Assembly: GCA_963575745.1 (NCBI GenBank)
Contig: CAUYUJ010015278.1
Span: 151,299-215,298 of the forward strand
Reading direction: 5' to 3'
Origin: Prorocentrum cordatum
Taxonomy: Eukaryota; Sar; Dinophyceae; Prorocentrales; Prorocentraceae
DNA: 64,000 nucleotides
Below are positions 52,783 to 64,000 of the stretch, piece by piece; position 1 is the first letter of the stretch; each line of letters begins with the position of its first letter. The position numbers were made by a program, and so were the translations under genes. Under the pieces are notes generated by a model that saw nothing but the letters and a program-made list of their open reading frames with translations, did not search any database and was not told where the DNA came from.

Positions 52783-54148
52783 TTACACAACCCTATTTGG
52801 CTGGTCTTCCTCAAGGTGCCTCTTGAGGGCTAGTTGTTTTGCTTCTTCTGCTTTATCTGTAACTGCTGAGTCAAAACCCTCAACAGAAAGACCGAAGGAA
52901 GAAACAACGTATTCCTTTACCCACCACTCCCCCCGCACCGCCACATTAGGGACAGAAAAATCAGCCGTGGGCTTACGCCAGCATAGAACAGCGGCTTTGG
53001 GAGCAAGCAGCGCTGCAATCGCCTGCGGAGTTGCGGCCCTCCAAGCCCCCACAGTCCAACCACTGTATTGGCGAGACCCGCAAGGAAATTGTAATTTACG
53101 GGCACGGTTGCGCTGTTTGCGCAATCTCGGAGGGTGGCGACACGTTGCATGGTTTGGCAAGGCTCAGAACGGCCTCCCAGGCATACCCGCCACAAGCAGC
53201 ACAACCAAGAACCGTGAGGCTCTTAGGCGGAACGGGCGGCAGCCCAGAGGTAACAAAAACCGCAGCTTGCCTGAGCGCATGTCCTTGCAATGCTGCAAGG
53301 ATGCTTAGCTCTTCTGACACTTCAGGGGCGACACTGGGCCTGCCTTTGCAACGCTTAGTCGATTTCCCTGGAGGACTGCTAGAGAGGGGGGACCCACCCG
53401 CCTCCCCCGAGATCGACCGAGGAGGGAGGGGGAGGGCGTCGTAGTCTTCGCGCTCGGCCATCAAAAACTCTTGGATAGCAGCCCAGCGCGCAAATGCTTT
53501 GACCATATCTGCCAGGGCAGCAAGGGCATGCATACAATCAGAAGTGTCAGGATGCTGGCTAACTCCACGCCCCGCACGCACATCAGCAGCGCGATTACAA
53601 TTCCACTCATACTCAGAGATGCGCCCCTCGGCAACGGCTGAGAAGGGGAGGTGGGCTTTGACCTTCACTGCACTAATGGACGGTAGCTTCCTGTGGATTT
53701 CTTTCCACAAATGGCATCGAGAATGCCGAACAGAGGTGGGCCAGATCTTGTCACTAACAGCATCCATGGCGCCCTGGCAGCCAATGTGGAAAACCGTTTC
53801 TCCTACGACCAATCCACGAGCCCCCTGCAAGACAGCAACATCCCCCCCATCGCGCGACGTCTGAAAGGGTCCTAGATCCCAAGACACCGCGCCACAGGCT
53901 GCTGCTGACAGAGAGCCGTCATCGTTTAGCTGGGTTAAAGCCCAGCCCGCTCTGCGGGAGAGGGAGCAGGTGGGGTGAAGGCCAGAACCGTCAGTGAAAA
54001 CATGGCCTGGCAGGTGTCCTGAGTCAGGCCGTTTTATCCAAACAATATTGCACTCGCTATCCCACAGTGGCCGATGCACAACCTCTATGGGCACAGGGAA
54101 AATACCACAAGCCTCCTTCTCGAGATCCTGTCCCGACAGCTGCAACAC
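52783..54148 (-). pseudogene. RNase H-like domain and C-terminal tail of the LINE, degraded
   Basis: HVFTDGSGLHP carries the first RNase H Asp. The usual Glu helix reads VAVLQGARGL (Glu lost) and the second Asp block reads FHIGCQGAMDAV (Gly for Asp). KVKAHLPFSAV and CNRAADVRAG correspond to the last block. A further minus-strand frame (53160-52783) holds the tail RHLEEDQPNRVV. The domain would not be active. Confidence 0.75.
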
Positions 54149-54182
54149 AGACGCGCATCGGAGCAGTCGTGGGCTACAGTAC

Positions 54183-55877
54183 TTACCTCGGTCGGCGGCC
54201 CAATGTGGGCAAAAGGAAACGTCTGTGCCAGAGGGTGCCAGGTTTGCACTTACAAGCCTGGCAAAGGTCAGTGTCAGATTTCTTGTGGCGCGCTTGTTTG
54301 GCTTGGCACCAGCGTTGCTGAGAAATCAAAGAGCGCAAACTAGACTGGTGCCTAGCCGTCCAGGTTTCCGGCAGACGGCCCTCCAAGAGCCCAGCCAAAG
54401 GCTTCCAGAAAATCGGGCGGGTCCAGCCTGGCGACTCTTCCATATTGCTAAGCGCAGCCACATCATAAACATTACGAGCAGCTCGGCGGGCCATCCAAAC
54501 AACCTGCTTGGGAGCAAGATTGGTGAGACAGATTTCTTCCCCAGTGTCAATGATGACACGGTCGGCCGAGGGGGCGCTCCACCCAAGCTGTTGGACAGTC
54601 AGCAGATGCGCATGTGCAGGGCTAGCCGCCCAGGCCCGCAAGTTGGAGGCCCGTTCCAAATCTCGAGCTGCCGAAACCAATGCAGCCTGCAACATTCCTA
54701 AGGCTGGCCTACCTATCCATACCGCACGCGCCCAGAAGCCTATGACCTGGGAGTGGTAGATGCAGAAGGGGTCCATGACGCGGCCGAGCTTAGTCGTGGC
54801 CAGCTTGAGGCCAACCGAGGCGCCCGTTTTATCCACATGCAGGCAGGTAACCGCAGCTCTACGAAGTAGGTGTAGTTGTCTCCCGCTAAGTCCAGACACG
54901 CCAGAGCCCCATAAGGCCGTGGCCTGTGGCCCCGCACGCTGAGTGGATCCGATGTTAGCCCCTGCCTGCTTCAACTTCAAAATTTTGAAGGACCTCCGAA
55001 GACCTTTTAAAAACCGAGTCCCAGCCGTGTGAAGCACTCGCCTTTTAGCATCATGGGAGTCCGTGCCAAGGGATCGCGTGTGCTTTTTCCTCGCGAAGCC
55101 GAATTCCTTCCACTCCTGATTCAGAGCGCCCGCCAACTCGGGGTTGGAGACGACGAAGTGAGTCTTGCTGGCCGCCAACACCAGCTCCAAACGCCTGTAT
55201 CCAGAGGCAAGAAGGCGTCCAGCGCCTCTTAGTTGTGCAGCGACAAAGCGAGACGATCCTAGGCACTGCGCGTGTACATCATGGACTACATTCCTGACTA
55301 ACACAGCTGGGAACTTATCTGCTATAGAGACCATGGCCCTGTAAAGTAGGACCTTGACTAGGGAGGTAGCCAGGGAGCATCCAGCCAGAACCGTTCCGTT
55401 AGCTTTAAACACCGACGAGACTGCATCCATGAACGTGAGGCACCTGGGCCCCGAATACAAGCTACAAGCCACGTATATGAGCTTGAGGTTGATATCAACT
55501 GCAGCAGCTTCTTCGAACAGCCGATAGTGCGAAACACGTTCGTAGAATTTCGAAAGGTCAGTGAAGAGCGTGCCTGAGTCGAAGTCGAATGTCTTAGCAC
55601 AATGTGACATGATATTATGTTCCCAACCTGCTGTGTCACACTCCTTAGTAGAGCAGCCCCAAAACGCAGATATCTGGTGAGATTGTCCCCAAGACCTGGC
55701 CAGGCTCTGTCGTCGGCGGGCCCAAGTACGCCCGAGGGAGATGATCAGAGCCAAAGGTCTGAGGTCAGGGGGCTCGGGCTTACCAGTGAACACGATCATG
55801 GTCGGCCATTTATCCGAAAGGTAAGGCTTCTCTTCCCAGAGGATCAATATCCAAAAGCCGATTCCGAAAATCGTCAC
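54183..55877 (-). pseudogene. Reverse transcriptase domain of the LINE, catalytically dead
   Basis: Recognisable RT blocks: TLFTDLSKFYERVSH (first catalytic Asp, about 55559-55557), GTVLAGCSLATSL and RNVVHDVHAQCLG, where a YxDD-type motif is expected (55289-55278). Here Tyr is Val and the first Asp is His, which removes an essential metal ligand. The C-terminus has CQACKCKPGTLWHRRF, start of a Cys/His zinc knuckle, where the frame breaks. Length and order match LINE-type RTs. Confidence 0.85.
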
Positions 55878-56692
55878 TCAAAAGGAGCCATGACCTCGGA
55901 TTGATGCAATCAATACCAAGGCCGACGTTATGCCGAAAGCGTGTTAGGGCTGCATCTAACATGTCGAGGCTAGGCTGAGGGAGCGCAGCGTTCTGGGCGG
56001 CAACTCTCTGAACATCTGTCAGGCGCGTCTTGGCATCGTGCCACATCGCCCCAGGAGTCGCACAGGCTGTCGACAGCAGAATCACCTATAAGGGGCACAC
56101 CTGTGGCGTCCTCTGGCGGTCGCAGCTGCTGCTTATCCTTCGCAAACCTGCGTGCAGCTTTTCCTCCTCCTCCTACAGCTTCCTTAGCCCACCTCTGCCA
56201 CTTCTGCCACCTAACCCTTCCTTCTTTGATCAAAACCTTGTCCGCTACCTCGACCGCCAGCTCAGACAAATATTCAAACTCGTCGCCGCCACGAGCAGCC
56301 ACTGCGAAGAGGCCATCTAAGCAGCACAGGCCAAGGATAAGGTCGGAGGTGAGATCGTTTTTGTCTAACTTCCCCAGAATGTTCAGGAGGTTCTGGCAGA
56401 AATCAGGGGGGTAGTCATCAGGGTGGTCCCAGAAACTTCGAAGGCGCATGATGGTAGACCGAAAGGTACGCCAAGAGCGGGCCTTAGGGGTAGAGCGCGC
56501 ATCCCACTGCCTGTCGAAAGCATCCTTAAGTTGGACCTTCTTCCTCTGGAAGCCTCGAGATCTCCCGGTGTACTGGGACCTGTCGGGGCCGAAGATATCA
56601 AACTGGTCGCGCAAGTTGGCTCCCATGTGATCTAACCACTGGCACCATATAGAGTCTAGGTCGCTGGAGTAATCCAAATCACCCGTGCTCAA
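55810..56692 (-). pseudogene. Linker region between endonuclease and reverse transcriptase
   Basis: Minus-strand frame 56692-55970 (DSIWCQWLDHMGANLRDQFD and a coiled basic segment), then a second frame 56085-55810 with GLGIDCINPRSWLLLSD. Two frames are needed to follow the protein, showing frameshift decay. Confidence 0.65.
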
Positions 56693-57165
56693 CTCCAGGT
56701 GGCATCAGACAGTTCTCTCACGCATCCGATTCGGGGCTTGGTGGGGAAGGCCTTCCAAGTGACCCGATTCAGGGTGAAATTCCGAAGCTCCATCAAGACG
56801 GGAACGCGAGGTGACGAAGGTCCAGCGAACAGGGCGGAGACCGAGGCGATAGCAGCTGCCACACCTCTGGACACAATGAAATAGTCCAAGGTCTGCTTGT
56901 GGCAGGTCGGAGCCTTGGGCGCAATGATTGTGCCACCTACAAGCGTGCACCAGCCGAGCAGCCCAGGGTCCGAGGCATCAATGTTGAGGTCACCTCCAAG
57001 AGCCCAAGGGGTCTTAAGCTGTTCCAGGAACTTCCCAAGGTCCTCCAAGAGCTGGATGGTTAGGCCAATGCACCCAATTCCAGTATAGCCATACACAGAG
57101 ACCCAGTGCATTCCCCCAGGTACGACAGCTTGGGCGTGGGTGACGACAATTGAGAAGGGCCTGTC
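56689..57165 (-). pseudogene. Endonuclease/exonuclease/phosphatase domain fragment of the retrotransposon
   Basis: Reads HWVSVYGYTGIG, WALGGDLNID (the GDFN-type motif) and LDYFIVSRG (the DYI-type motif), the C-terminal landmarks of the APE-like endonuclease that nicks target DNA for LINE insertion. The N-terminal catalytic half is missing through 5' truncation. The frame shifts to the next segment near 56690. Confidence 0.8.
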
Positions 57166-57174
57166 CTCCTACAG

Positions 57175-57990
57175 CGCCGAAATGACGCTACTTGCCTAAA
57201 TGCGTAAAAAGTACGTTTCCGAGTACTCCGCTACTTAGCGTGCAATTTCTCAAAGCGTCGGAGGTCGAACACGACCACTCGCTCAACCAGGGAACGCTGT
57301 CGGGCGCAACGCGCAACCACATTTCTGACCTCGCGCGCAACCACCTGATTTCACCGACGCGCGAAAGTTTTACGTTGCCGAACAGTGGTCGGAGCCACAA
57401 GCCCCATTTGCGAACGCTAGCGAGACGCCGCTTGGGCAGTACCCCCCCCCAGAAATCCGACTATGTGCACGTGGCCACAACGCGCGAAAACCCGCGCATA
57501 CCGCTACAACCATTATCCAACGTGCCCCGCTGCCTTTACGGCGGCGCGGCGCCACGCGTTGAAGCGCCGCGCGAGGTTGCGGCATGTCATGCTAGACGGC
57601 GCAGTGCCGCGCCATGCTATGCCGCGCAATGCTACGATATGCTGCCGAGCTTTATCGAAGATCGGGAACTAACGCGCGCGGGCGCTCAGATCTCTGCACC
57701 CTCAGTTTTCGACCCGTCAACTCTTACAACGAACACTTGCAATACCCTTGTCAACCACCACCTCGAGGATTCCAGGTGGGCAACTTTGCATGACCAGGAG
57801 CGGGGTCAAGAGCCTGGCGGGGGCGGCGCAAGCCTCTTGACTATAAGCCGGGCTGGGAAAGTGAAACCACCCCTGGAGAACCAGGAGTGGAAGGGTGGAT
57901 TGGGGGAGGTAAGGCAAGATGGAGGCTGAGGATGGCGGATTGGAACAATAAGAAACATAGATAGCTCCAGGTCGGTTCTGCCGACAGGGG
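57175..57990. other. No gene recognised
   Basis: Contains CGCGCAACCAC repeats (57310-57345) and a GC-rich stretch with ATGC/GCGC alternation (57580-57650). The 245-codon plus frame has no domain I recognise. Confidence 0.5.
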
Positions 57991-57994
57991 GATG

Positions 57995-58390
57995 GCAAAA
58001 GGGAAATCTCCCCCCCCCCCCCCCCCCCCGTCCATCTTCCCCCCTCCTCTTCTTCCTCCTCCTCCTGCTCCTGCTCCTGCCCTTGCTCCTGCTCCTCCTC
58101 CTCCTCCTCCCCCTCCCCCTCCTCCTCCTCCTCCTCCTAGTCGGAGCCCTACCCCCCGCTCAGTTACCATCAGTTTCGACATTCGGCCATCCCCCGTGCC
58201 TCTTCCACCGAGCTGTTCCTTCCACCAGGCGAACCCCCCATCCAACCATCTCTCCCTTCACCTCCTTCCACCAGGCGAACCCCCCATCCAACAATCTCTC
58301 CCTTCACCTCCTTCCACTCCCCCTGCCCGCACCCACTCTGCCTGAGGGGCCACTGCGATTGCGAGGGGGGGGGGGGGGGGGGGGGGGGCA
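57995..58390. repeat. Poly-C run, TCC tract, 65 bp duplication, poly-G run
   Basis: A ~24 base C run at 58006-58029, CTCCTC at 58030-58137, GGCGAACCCCCCATCCAACA-type phrase duplicated at 58228-58290, and a ~26 base G run at 58362-58388. The C and G runs are complementary and could pair. Confidence 0.9.
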
Positions 58391-58765
58391 ACAAACGTCT
58401 GGTTTCCTGGGCCACCCCCTCCGACTGACCCCTTCCCCCCGATTTTCTTCCCCCCAGGACCTCTGGATCAGGATTCGGCCGCCGACGGAACCGACTGAGG
58501 GGGGGGCGTGGGGGGGCTGGGGGAGAGGCCCAATGCAAAGCGAGGTGACTGGAAGAGGCGACCGATGATGACCGTGGCGCCAGAAATGCCGAGGAAATCC
58601 TCGGTCCAACAATCCACGCCACTGGCACCGAGCAGCGAGCACGGTGCCAAACTGTACATCTCTGTGAGCTTCACGCCGACGAAGCGCACGACCTCCTGTC
58701 AGGACAGCACGCCACCACCGCACACCGTTGTTGTCGAGGCATGGCCGTCAGTCCCAGCATCATTA

Positions 58766-61700
58766 TCACTTCGGGGCGGCGGCTGCAATCGCCTTGGTCT
58801 GCGGATTCACGATCGAGTCGGCCTCCTTCAGAATGAGCACATTGACCTTCTCGCGCACACCAGGCACCTTGTCGATATCGGCCACCACTGGCGACATCCG
58901 ACGTTTCATCTGCACCTCGTTGGTCTTCGGCGATTTGTAGATAGCTATCAACATGAACTCTGCCACTGTGGCATCTGCGTGCTGGTGTGCGGCGTCGGCC
59001 CGAGCCTTGAGGTTCGGGTCGATGGCCTCCCCAAACAGGCTCAGGGTATCATTGTACTTGGCCAGCTCCGCTTTGGACTCCTCGAAGCACGCGCTCAGTC
59101 GATCGCCGTCGAACTTCTCCAAAGTGTTCTCGCTGTGCTTCAGGAGGTCTTTGAAGCTGCCCTTTAACCCCTCTGTCCAGGACTTCCCATCGGAGGCGCC
59201 CTTGCAGATCGACTCCAACTCCACCAACTTCTCGTCGAGGAAAGCCAAGCTGACAGCACAATACGGACCCGAGTGGGAGAGCAGCGTTGCATTCTGTTCG
59301 TTCAGTGATTCGAACACCTTGGAAGACGCCACGTACTCTGGAAGGCCACTCTCAAAGTTGGCAAGAGCACTGTGGTTGCAGAACAGAGCATCCTTGAATG
59401 CAGCCATGCGCGGGTCCTTCTCCACGCGGGACTCTACATTATCTCCGAGACCGATGAACGCCTGAAGCTTCGTCTGGGTGTTGGGCCAATCACAAAGAAT
59501 ACGCGATGCGAGCTTGAGGCCAGCTGGGACCTGCACGAGTTTCTCGAACATCGTAGTCACCTCACCGGTTCTGCCGTGAACGTTGGAGTCCGTGCATGCA
59601 AACGCGTCCTTGTGCACTCGCCCAAGCCAGTTGCATACCCTAGTCGAGTTCTCGGCGCCCAAAATCGTCTTAGGATCAGATCCCGCCCGAGTGGAGGCAG
59701 CTAGCGAAGTGATGAGGTCATCGATTCTCGCAACCTCCTCCGAGCTGAGCAAGAAGCTGTCCCTCTTAGCACACACGATGTCCATCAACTGCATTGTGCT
59801 CCTCTCTGCGGCCATCGCCCGTGCGAACTCTGAGATGCACGACTCCATGTTGGCCCAATCGCCGATCCCAGACGGCAAGACGTCCTTGCAAGTAGCAACG
59901 AGCTCCATCCAAATCTCGATGTCCTCCGCGGATACGGTATCCCCTTGCCCCGCCCACCAAACCTGATACAACGCAACCACGTTAGTGTTGACTGTCTCGT
60001 GGAAGTTCCCTGCCATCCAGTCTGGCACAGAGCCCTTGCTATTCTTGACGAGGGCCACCTGCTCCACGCACGCGTCCCTGAGTTCGGTCAGCTGGTCACC
60101 ATCAGGCTGTGCGTCGGGGACAGCCTGGTGCCGCATCACGCCATTGATGTCGGACATGTGGTTGCGAATGCCATCTGCGTGCTCCACACAATCGCCAAGC
60201 CGGTCGGCCCAGAACTTGTTCCTCTTCAGTGCTCTGGCAAGCTTGAAACCCATGACTCTTGTGTCACCCTTGATGTTGATTTCGTCACACTCGATGACCT
60301 GGTCTACGAACATGTGGTCAGCGCCGCTGAGGCACGACACTACCTTGTGGCACAAACAAAAATCCGATATCACTTCATCGTAAGCCTCATTCTGATTGTC
60401 CAAGTCTGCAGAGAACGCAGCGTTCAGAGTATCGAGTAACTTAAAAACCACCTCAGCCAACTGAGCACCCTTATCCATGAAGGCCGCAGTGAACGTACCC
60501 TCCTGCCCTAAAAAAGGGCAACCAGGTCGTCGGCAGAGGAGGCTGGGGGGGAGGGAGAACGGCGACGAAGACGACGACAACGGGCACGAGACGTTGGCGA
60601 CGGCGACGGCCAAAAGGACACCGCGACGATGACGACGTCGAAGACGGCGACGGCCAACGCGGCGAGGACGTCGACGATGCCGACGACGACCGTGCTGACG
60701 CTAAAGGCGGTAAGGACAACAAGGACGACGAATGCGATGAAACTGTAATGATGCACGTAGATGTCCAAACGGTTGCGTTGGTGGAGATGTGGGTGCTGGC
60801 GCAACTAGACGAGTGCAGGCGTTCAGCTGCAGAGGTGCATGTACATAAGCACTGCACCACCTGTTGCCGACAGCACGGCGAAGCGAAGTAAGGAAGCCAG
60901 CGTGGGGCGCGCGCCATCAAAATCTGTGTAGGACCTCGTGCGTGCGAGATGTGGATATCTACTGTACTAACGTACTCTCACAACACTTGATGTGCATGGT
61001 AGGTAACTATGAATACGTGCACGCGCTTGTCCGTGTAGGCATGGTGGTCGGTACGAGCGCACGCGCACACGCGCGCGTGTGAACACGAGTGTTCTGGTAA
61101 GAATATACAGCTGTTGGGCTACGCGTGTAGCCGACTATCTGGCTACACCAACAGACAGCCGCCCCAAACCAAATCGCGTTGTTCCCTACATAAAGACCCC
61201 ATCCCCCGAGGAATCATCTTGGGCAGGCGGTCATGGCATAACCTTTGGGTCTAGAAGTCGCGCTTGAGCTTCGAGGCCTTGTCGGCTGGGGAGCCGTCCA
61301 AAGTGCCGACGCTGCAGACCGTCGGGTCGAAGGCAGCGGAGGCGCTCACACTGAGGAACTTCGCGATCAAGCCAGTGTCGAGAGTAGCCTGGCCAGTGAG
61401 GTGGGTGAGCAATCTATCGTGCAGCTCATCCTTGAAACGCGAATCGAACTCGACACCGCGACCCCTGAGAAACACCACCTCCTTCAGGATGCTCTCCCAC
61501 GGAGTCTCGGCGACTGCGTTCTCGACGAAGAAGTGCGCCGACTTTGCGAGGTCCAAGCGATCCTGCAGCTGGTCCGCCAAGTCGGCGGGCCCCTGAGCAG
61601 TGAGCTGATCCACGGCCTCCTTGCCCCAGCGGAGCTGGGTGCCGAAGCTCTTCCTTGTGGCAAGGATCTGCTCGATGGGCAGGGCTGCGACCTTCCTGGC

Positions 61701-62748
61701 CTTGAACTCATCGGGGGTCTCATTCCTGGGAGCGAAGCCGCCACGGGGCTTATCGCCAGGGCTACGGGTAGACACAGCGTCGCCACGGAAGACGCCGCGA
61801 GAGCCACTCGCAACAGATGCGGCCCCAAACGAGATGCGCCGCACAGGAGCCTTGCCACCATCACGACCCCGACCGATGTTTTTGCCCTTCTGCGTCCACT
61901 CACGTTCCTCATCGCTGCCGGGCTGCTCGGACGGCCCGCCACCTTCCTCATCGGAACCGTCAACGCGCATGGGTTGACTGCCTGCAGCGGCGGCCCCACG
62001 GCCAGGCTCGTCAGAGTCTGAACCAATGCCCAGGTCAGCGCGCTGCTTCTTGACCGTCCCCGTCACCTGTGCCACGGTGAGATGGCAACTCTTGCACGCC
62101 TGAATCAGCTTGTCCTTCTTCTGGCCCTGGTTGAGCGTGAGACCCACTTCCTGCGCCTGGTTCTTGTAGACGTGGGCATCAGGCCTGAGAGCGATCAAGC
62201 TCTTGTTGACCTCCGCTGCCAGAGGTGACGGTAAACTCTGTCCAAGGCTTCTTCGGGTTCTTCATCAAGACGCCTTTGAACTGCTTGCCGTCCACGCCAG
62301 GAAGGTCGACGAGCTTGAACCCAGCGTCTTCTGGAGCCCGCTTGAAGTGGTCCATGAACTCCTTTCGGGAAAGGCCCACGTAAGACTTGGTGATGGTAAC
62401 GCCGTCTGACGAGTCCGAAGTCAATTGCATCTGCTTGAATGGCGGCGGGCCTTCGCCGTGCAACACCCCATGCGCCTCGTCCCAGTCGGCCTTGACCGTC
62501 TCACTGACCGTCTTCTCCTCGCAGACCTCCTCGAAGGACCCTTTGTGAGTGAAACCAATGGTGTAGGTCTCATGGCACCTCTTGCAAGCTGGCCCACGCG
62601 GCAACATGTTCTTCGTGCCCTTCGCTGGCTGCTCGTCGGCCCACTCCGCGCCGACGACGTTGCTCTTGGCCCCGCAAGCCAGACACGTGCAAATGGCGGG
62701 CGCCCTGCTCCGCTTGGCAGGAGGCTCGTCGGCCTCCCTGCGGCTCAT
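58766..62748 (-). CDS. Multi-exon CxxC-finger helical protein, relative of the transposon cargo gene
   Basis: Exon 1 starts at ATG 62748-62746 (MSRREADEPPAKRSRAP) and carries a Cys-rich module CTCLACGAKSN with GPACKRCHETY, then a globular segment to about 62200. The frame shifts by one base there without a visible intron. The next block (to about 61251) has a KKDKLIQACKSCHLTVAQ segment, an acidic Ser/Gly linker and a helical region. After a ~730 nt presumed intron (acceptor near TTTTTTAG at about 60520) the final exon runs to TGA at 58766-58768 (AIAAAAPK end), ~570 helical residues from MDKGAQLAEVVF. Gaps and order match the plus-strand gene at 47240-50060. No known domain. A host gene or remnant of a related large element are both possible. 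Confidence 0.7.
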
Positions 62749-64000
62749 GACGCTAGCTGGTGCCTCTGACGCAGTAGAGAAGTCGGTCACCCTGGGACCT
62801 GAAAAGCACGCGGTGTGACTGGCCCAAGGTCGGGCCGCGCCTCGAGGCCGCACGAGGCTCGAGCCCGGCGCCGATGGAAGAGGAGGGCGCCTGCGAGGCG
62901 CCGAGAAGACGCACGTAAAGTCAAGAAGCGCCGGACGCCTGGAGACTGTAAGATGCACGTCGCATTGCCCTGTGATCTCGATTCAAGGTCCTTGACCAAT
63001 CGATGGGTGGATCTCTCGGAAGGAAGACGCTGTCCAGCAGACGTGCTGCGTTCACCGCTGCGAACGCACGTGACGCGACGGCTCGAGGAACACATCGATT
63101 GCGCAGGCGACGCGCAGCGTTGATATCACCCACTCTGGGGCTCCACAGTGGCCCTCCAATGGGGTCTCTATAGCCCCAGCACTCAAGAGCCCCAAACCCT
63201 CAAAAACTCTCAGCCTCAAGGACGGCCAACACACCCAAGAACCCTGAGAGCCCCAAGAGATGCCAACCCAAGAAACCCTGAAAGCCCCGAGAGCCCAACG
63301 AATCCAACACTCCAGGCAGCGTAGTATAGCATAGCACTGCGTGTACGCATGCATAGCCGCAGCGCGTTCAGACATGCGCTGTTCTTTGACGCCGCGAAGG
63401 GCTTGATAAGGCAATGCGGGGCCACCGATACTAGCGCCCCCCACGCCATCAATGTTTCTTGATGTTCGATGGCGCCCCCTACGATTGGAAACCAAGTGTG
63501 TGCTCAAAACTTGTGTGTGCAGTGTTGTGTGGATCCCCTTCTGAGGCTCTCCAAAGACAACGCCATTCGTGCAACTGCATGCCGTGATATGTTTATTTTG
63601 AATGTTTCACAAACCCGCGCTCGCATGCCATCGATCGAGAGTCGACCCCGCTGCAAACATGAGAATACAAGCTCGGGCAAACGAACGCCCTCATCGCATG
63701 GGCTCTGAATGAGGAACAACCTCCGTCAACAACGATGCACCCATCACGTGAATACATCAGACCACCATCCCCCGAGAAAGTATGTAAGGATCACCTCTGT
63801 CATGATGCATTCCTTCAGCACCAAAGAGAAAGTCGACCATTCATCACTCACCCTCCAGCGAACGAAGGGCATCGCTGAAACTGCGCTTCGGCTTCATTTC
63901 GGGGACTGCCATCGCGGAGGCACCTGCTGCAGCGCAGGTGGAAGCATTCGCTGCAACATCCTGGAGTCCACTCGGCCCTGCTGCATCAGCACGCGGAGAT
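62749..64000. other. No gene recognised
   Basis: 62749-63130 would be the 5' region of the minus-strand gene, with no TATA box or leader-like sequence found. 63170-63310 is a degenerate AGCCCCAAGAACCCT-type repeat. The rest shows no coding character. Confidence 0.5.

Larger units (their letters stand above)
52700..57165 (-). mobile_element. 5'-truncated non-LTR (LINE-type) retrotransposon, inactive
   Basis: Reading on the minus strand, an endonuclease C-terminal part, a linker, a reverse transcriptase, a Cys/His knuckle and an RNase H-like domain follow each other. The 5' end is cut inside the endonuclease near 57165, next to a family A end remnant (GGGCCTGTCCTCCTACAG, 57156-57173). 5' truncation is usual for LINE insertions. 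The frame is broken at least three times and catalytic residues are lost, so the copy is dead. The exact 3' end is not clear; no poly-A tail is visible. Confidence 0.85.

Overview
Organism. The window looks like nuclear DNA of a dinoflagellate, possibly a Prorocentrum/Polarella-like one. This is inferred from very high G+C with huge GGA/TCC tracts, dense short inverted-repeat elements, sparse multi-exon genes with GT-AG and GC-AG introns, a degraded dinoflagellate-type spliced-leader sequence at 31645-31660, and a dead non-LTR retrotransposon. I see no bacterial-style operons, ribosome binding sites, CRISPR arrays or rRNA. The assembly has one 100-N gap (50654-50753).

Layout. 1-30.7 kb is essentially gene-free. 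It holds minisatellites, microsatellites, GGA/TCC tracts and many copies of a ~150 bp MITE-like family, called family A here (ends TCGGGCATGTCCCCCTACAG / CTGTAGAGGGACATGCCCGA), plus smaller families B, C, F, G, H, J and K (my labels). A 4.5 kb foldback structure (24198-28735) has ~1.8 kb inverted arms built of CCCCAAGAGGCC-type degenerate repeats (family D). Several elements are nested: C in B in A at about 10581-11724.

30704-52101 is the main find: a 21.4 kb giant transposon. It has ~340 bp terminal inverted repeats starting TTAGGGCCTAACCTC and a perfect 8 bp target duplication (GTCCTCCT, 30696-30703 and 52102-52109), and it sits inside a family A element. Deleting one TSD copy plus the element restores a canonical family A sequence. 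All recognisable genes inside lie on the + strand: a multi-exon candidate transposase (from 31706), two or three further exon blocks including an RGG-box protein (to 39625), a DNA cytosine-5 methyltransferase with an N-terminal C2HC finger (about 42550-45097), and a CxxC-finger helical protein (47240 to about 50060) whose intron is a large hairpin.

52.1-57.2 kb holds the right half of the split family A element (itself carrying a B element), a TCC tract and a 5'-truncated, frameshifted non-LTR retrotransposon on the minus strand (endonuclease, reverse transcriptase, RNase H). 58766-62748 (minus) is a multi-exon gene that appears to be a distant relative of the CxxC-finger gene carried by the giant transposon. 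The rest (62.8-64 kb) shows nothing I can call.

How it fits together. The giant element looks like a large DNA transposon that carries its own DNA methyltransferase and accessory proteins. That the methyltransferase silences or regulates the element is inference; the termini, target duplication and methyltransferase motifs are seen directly.
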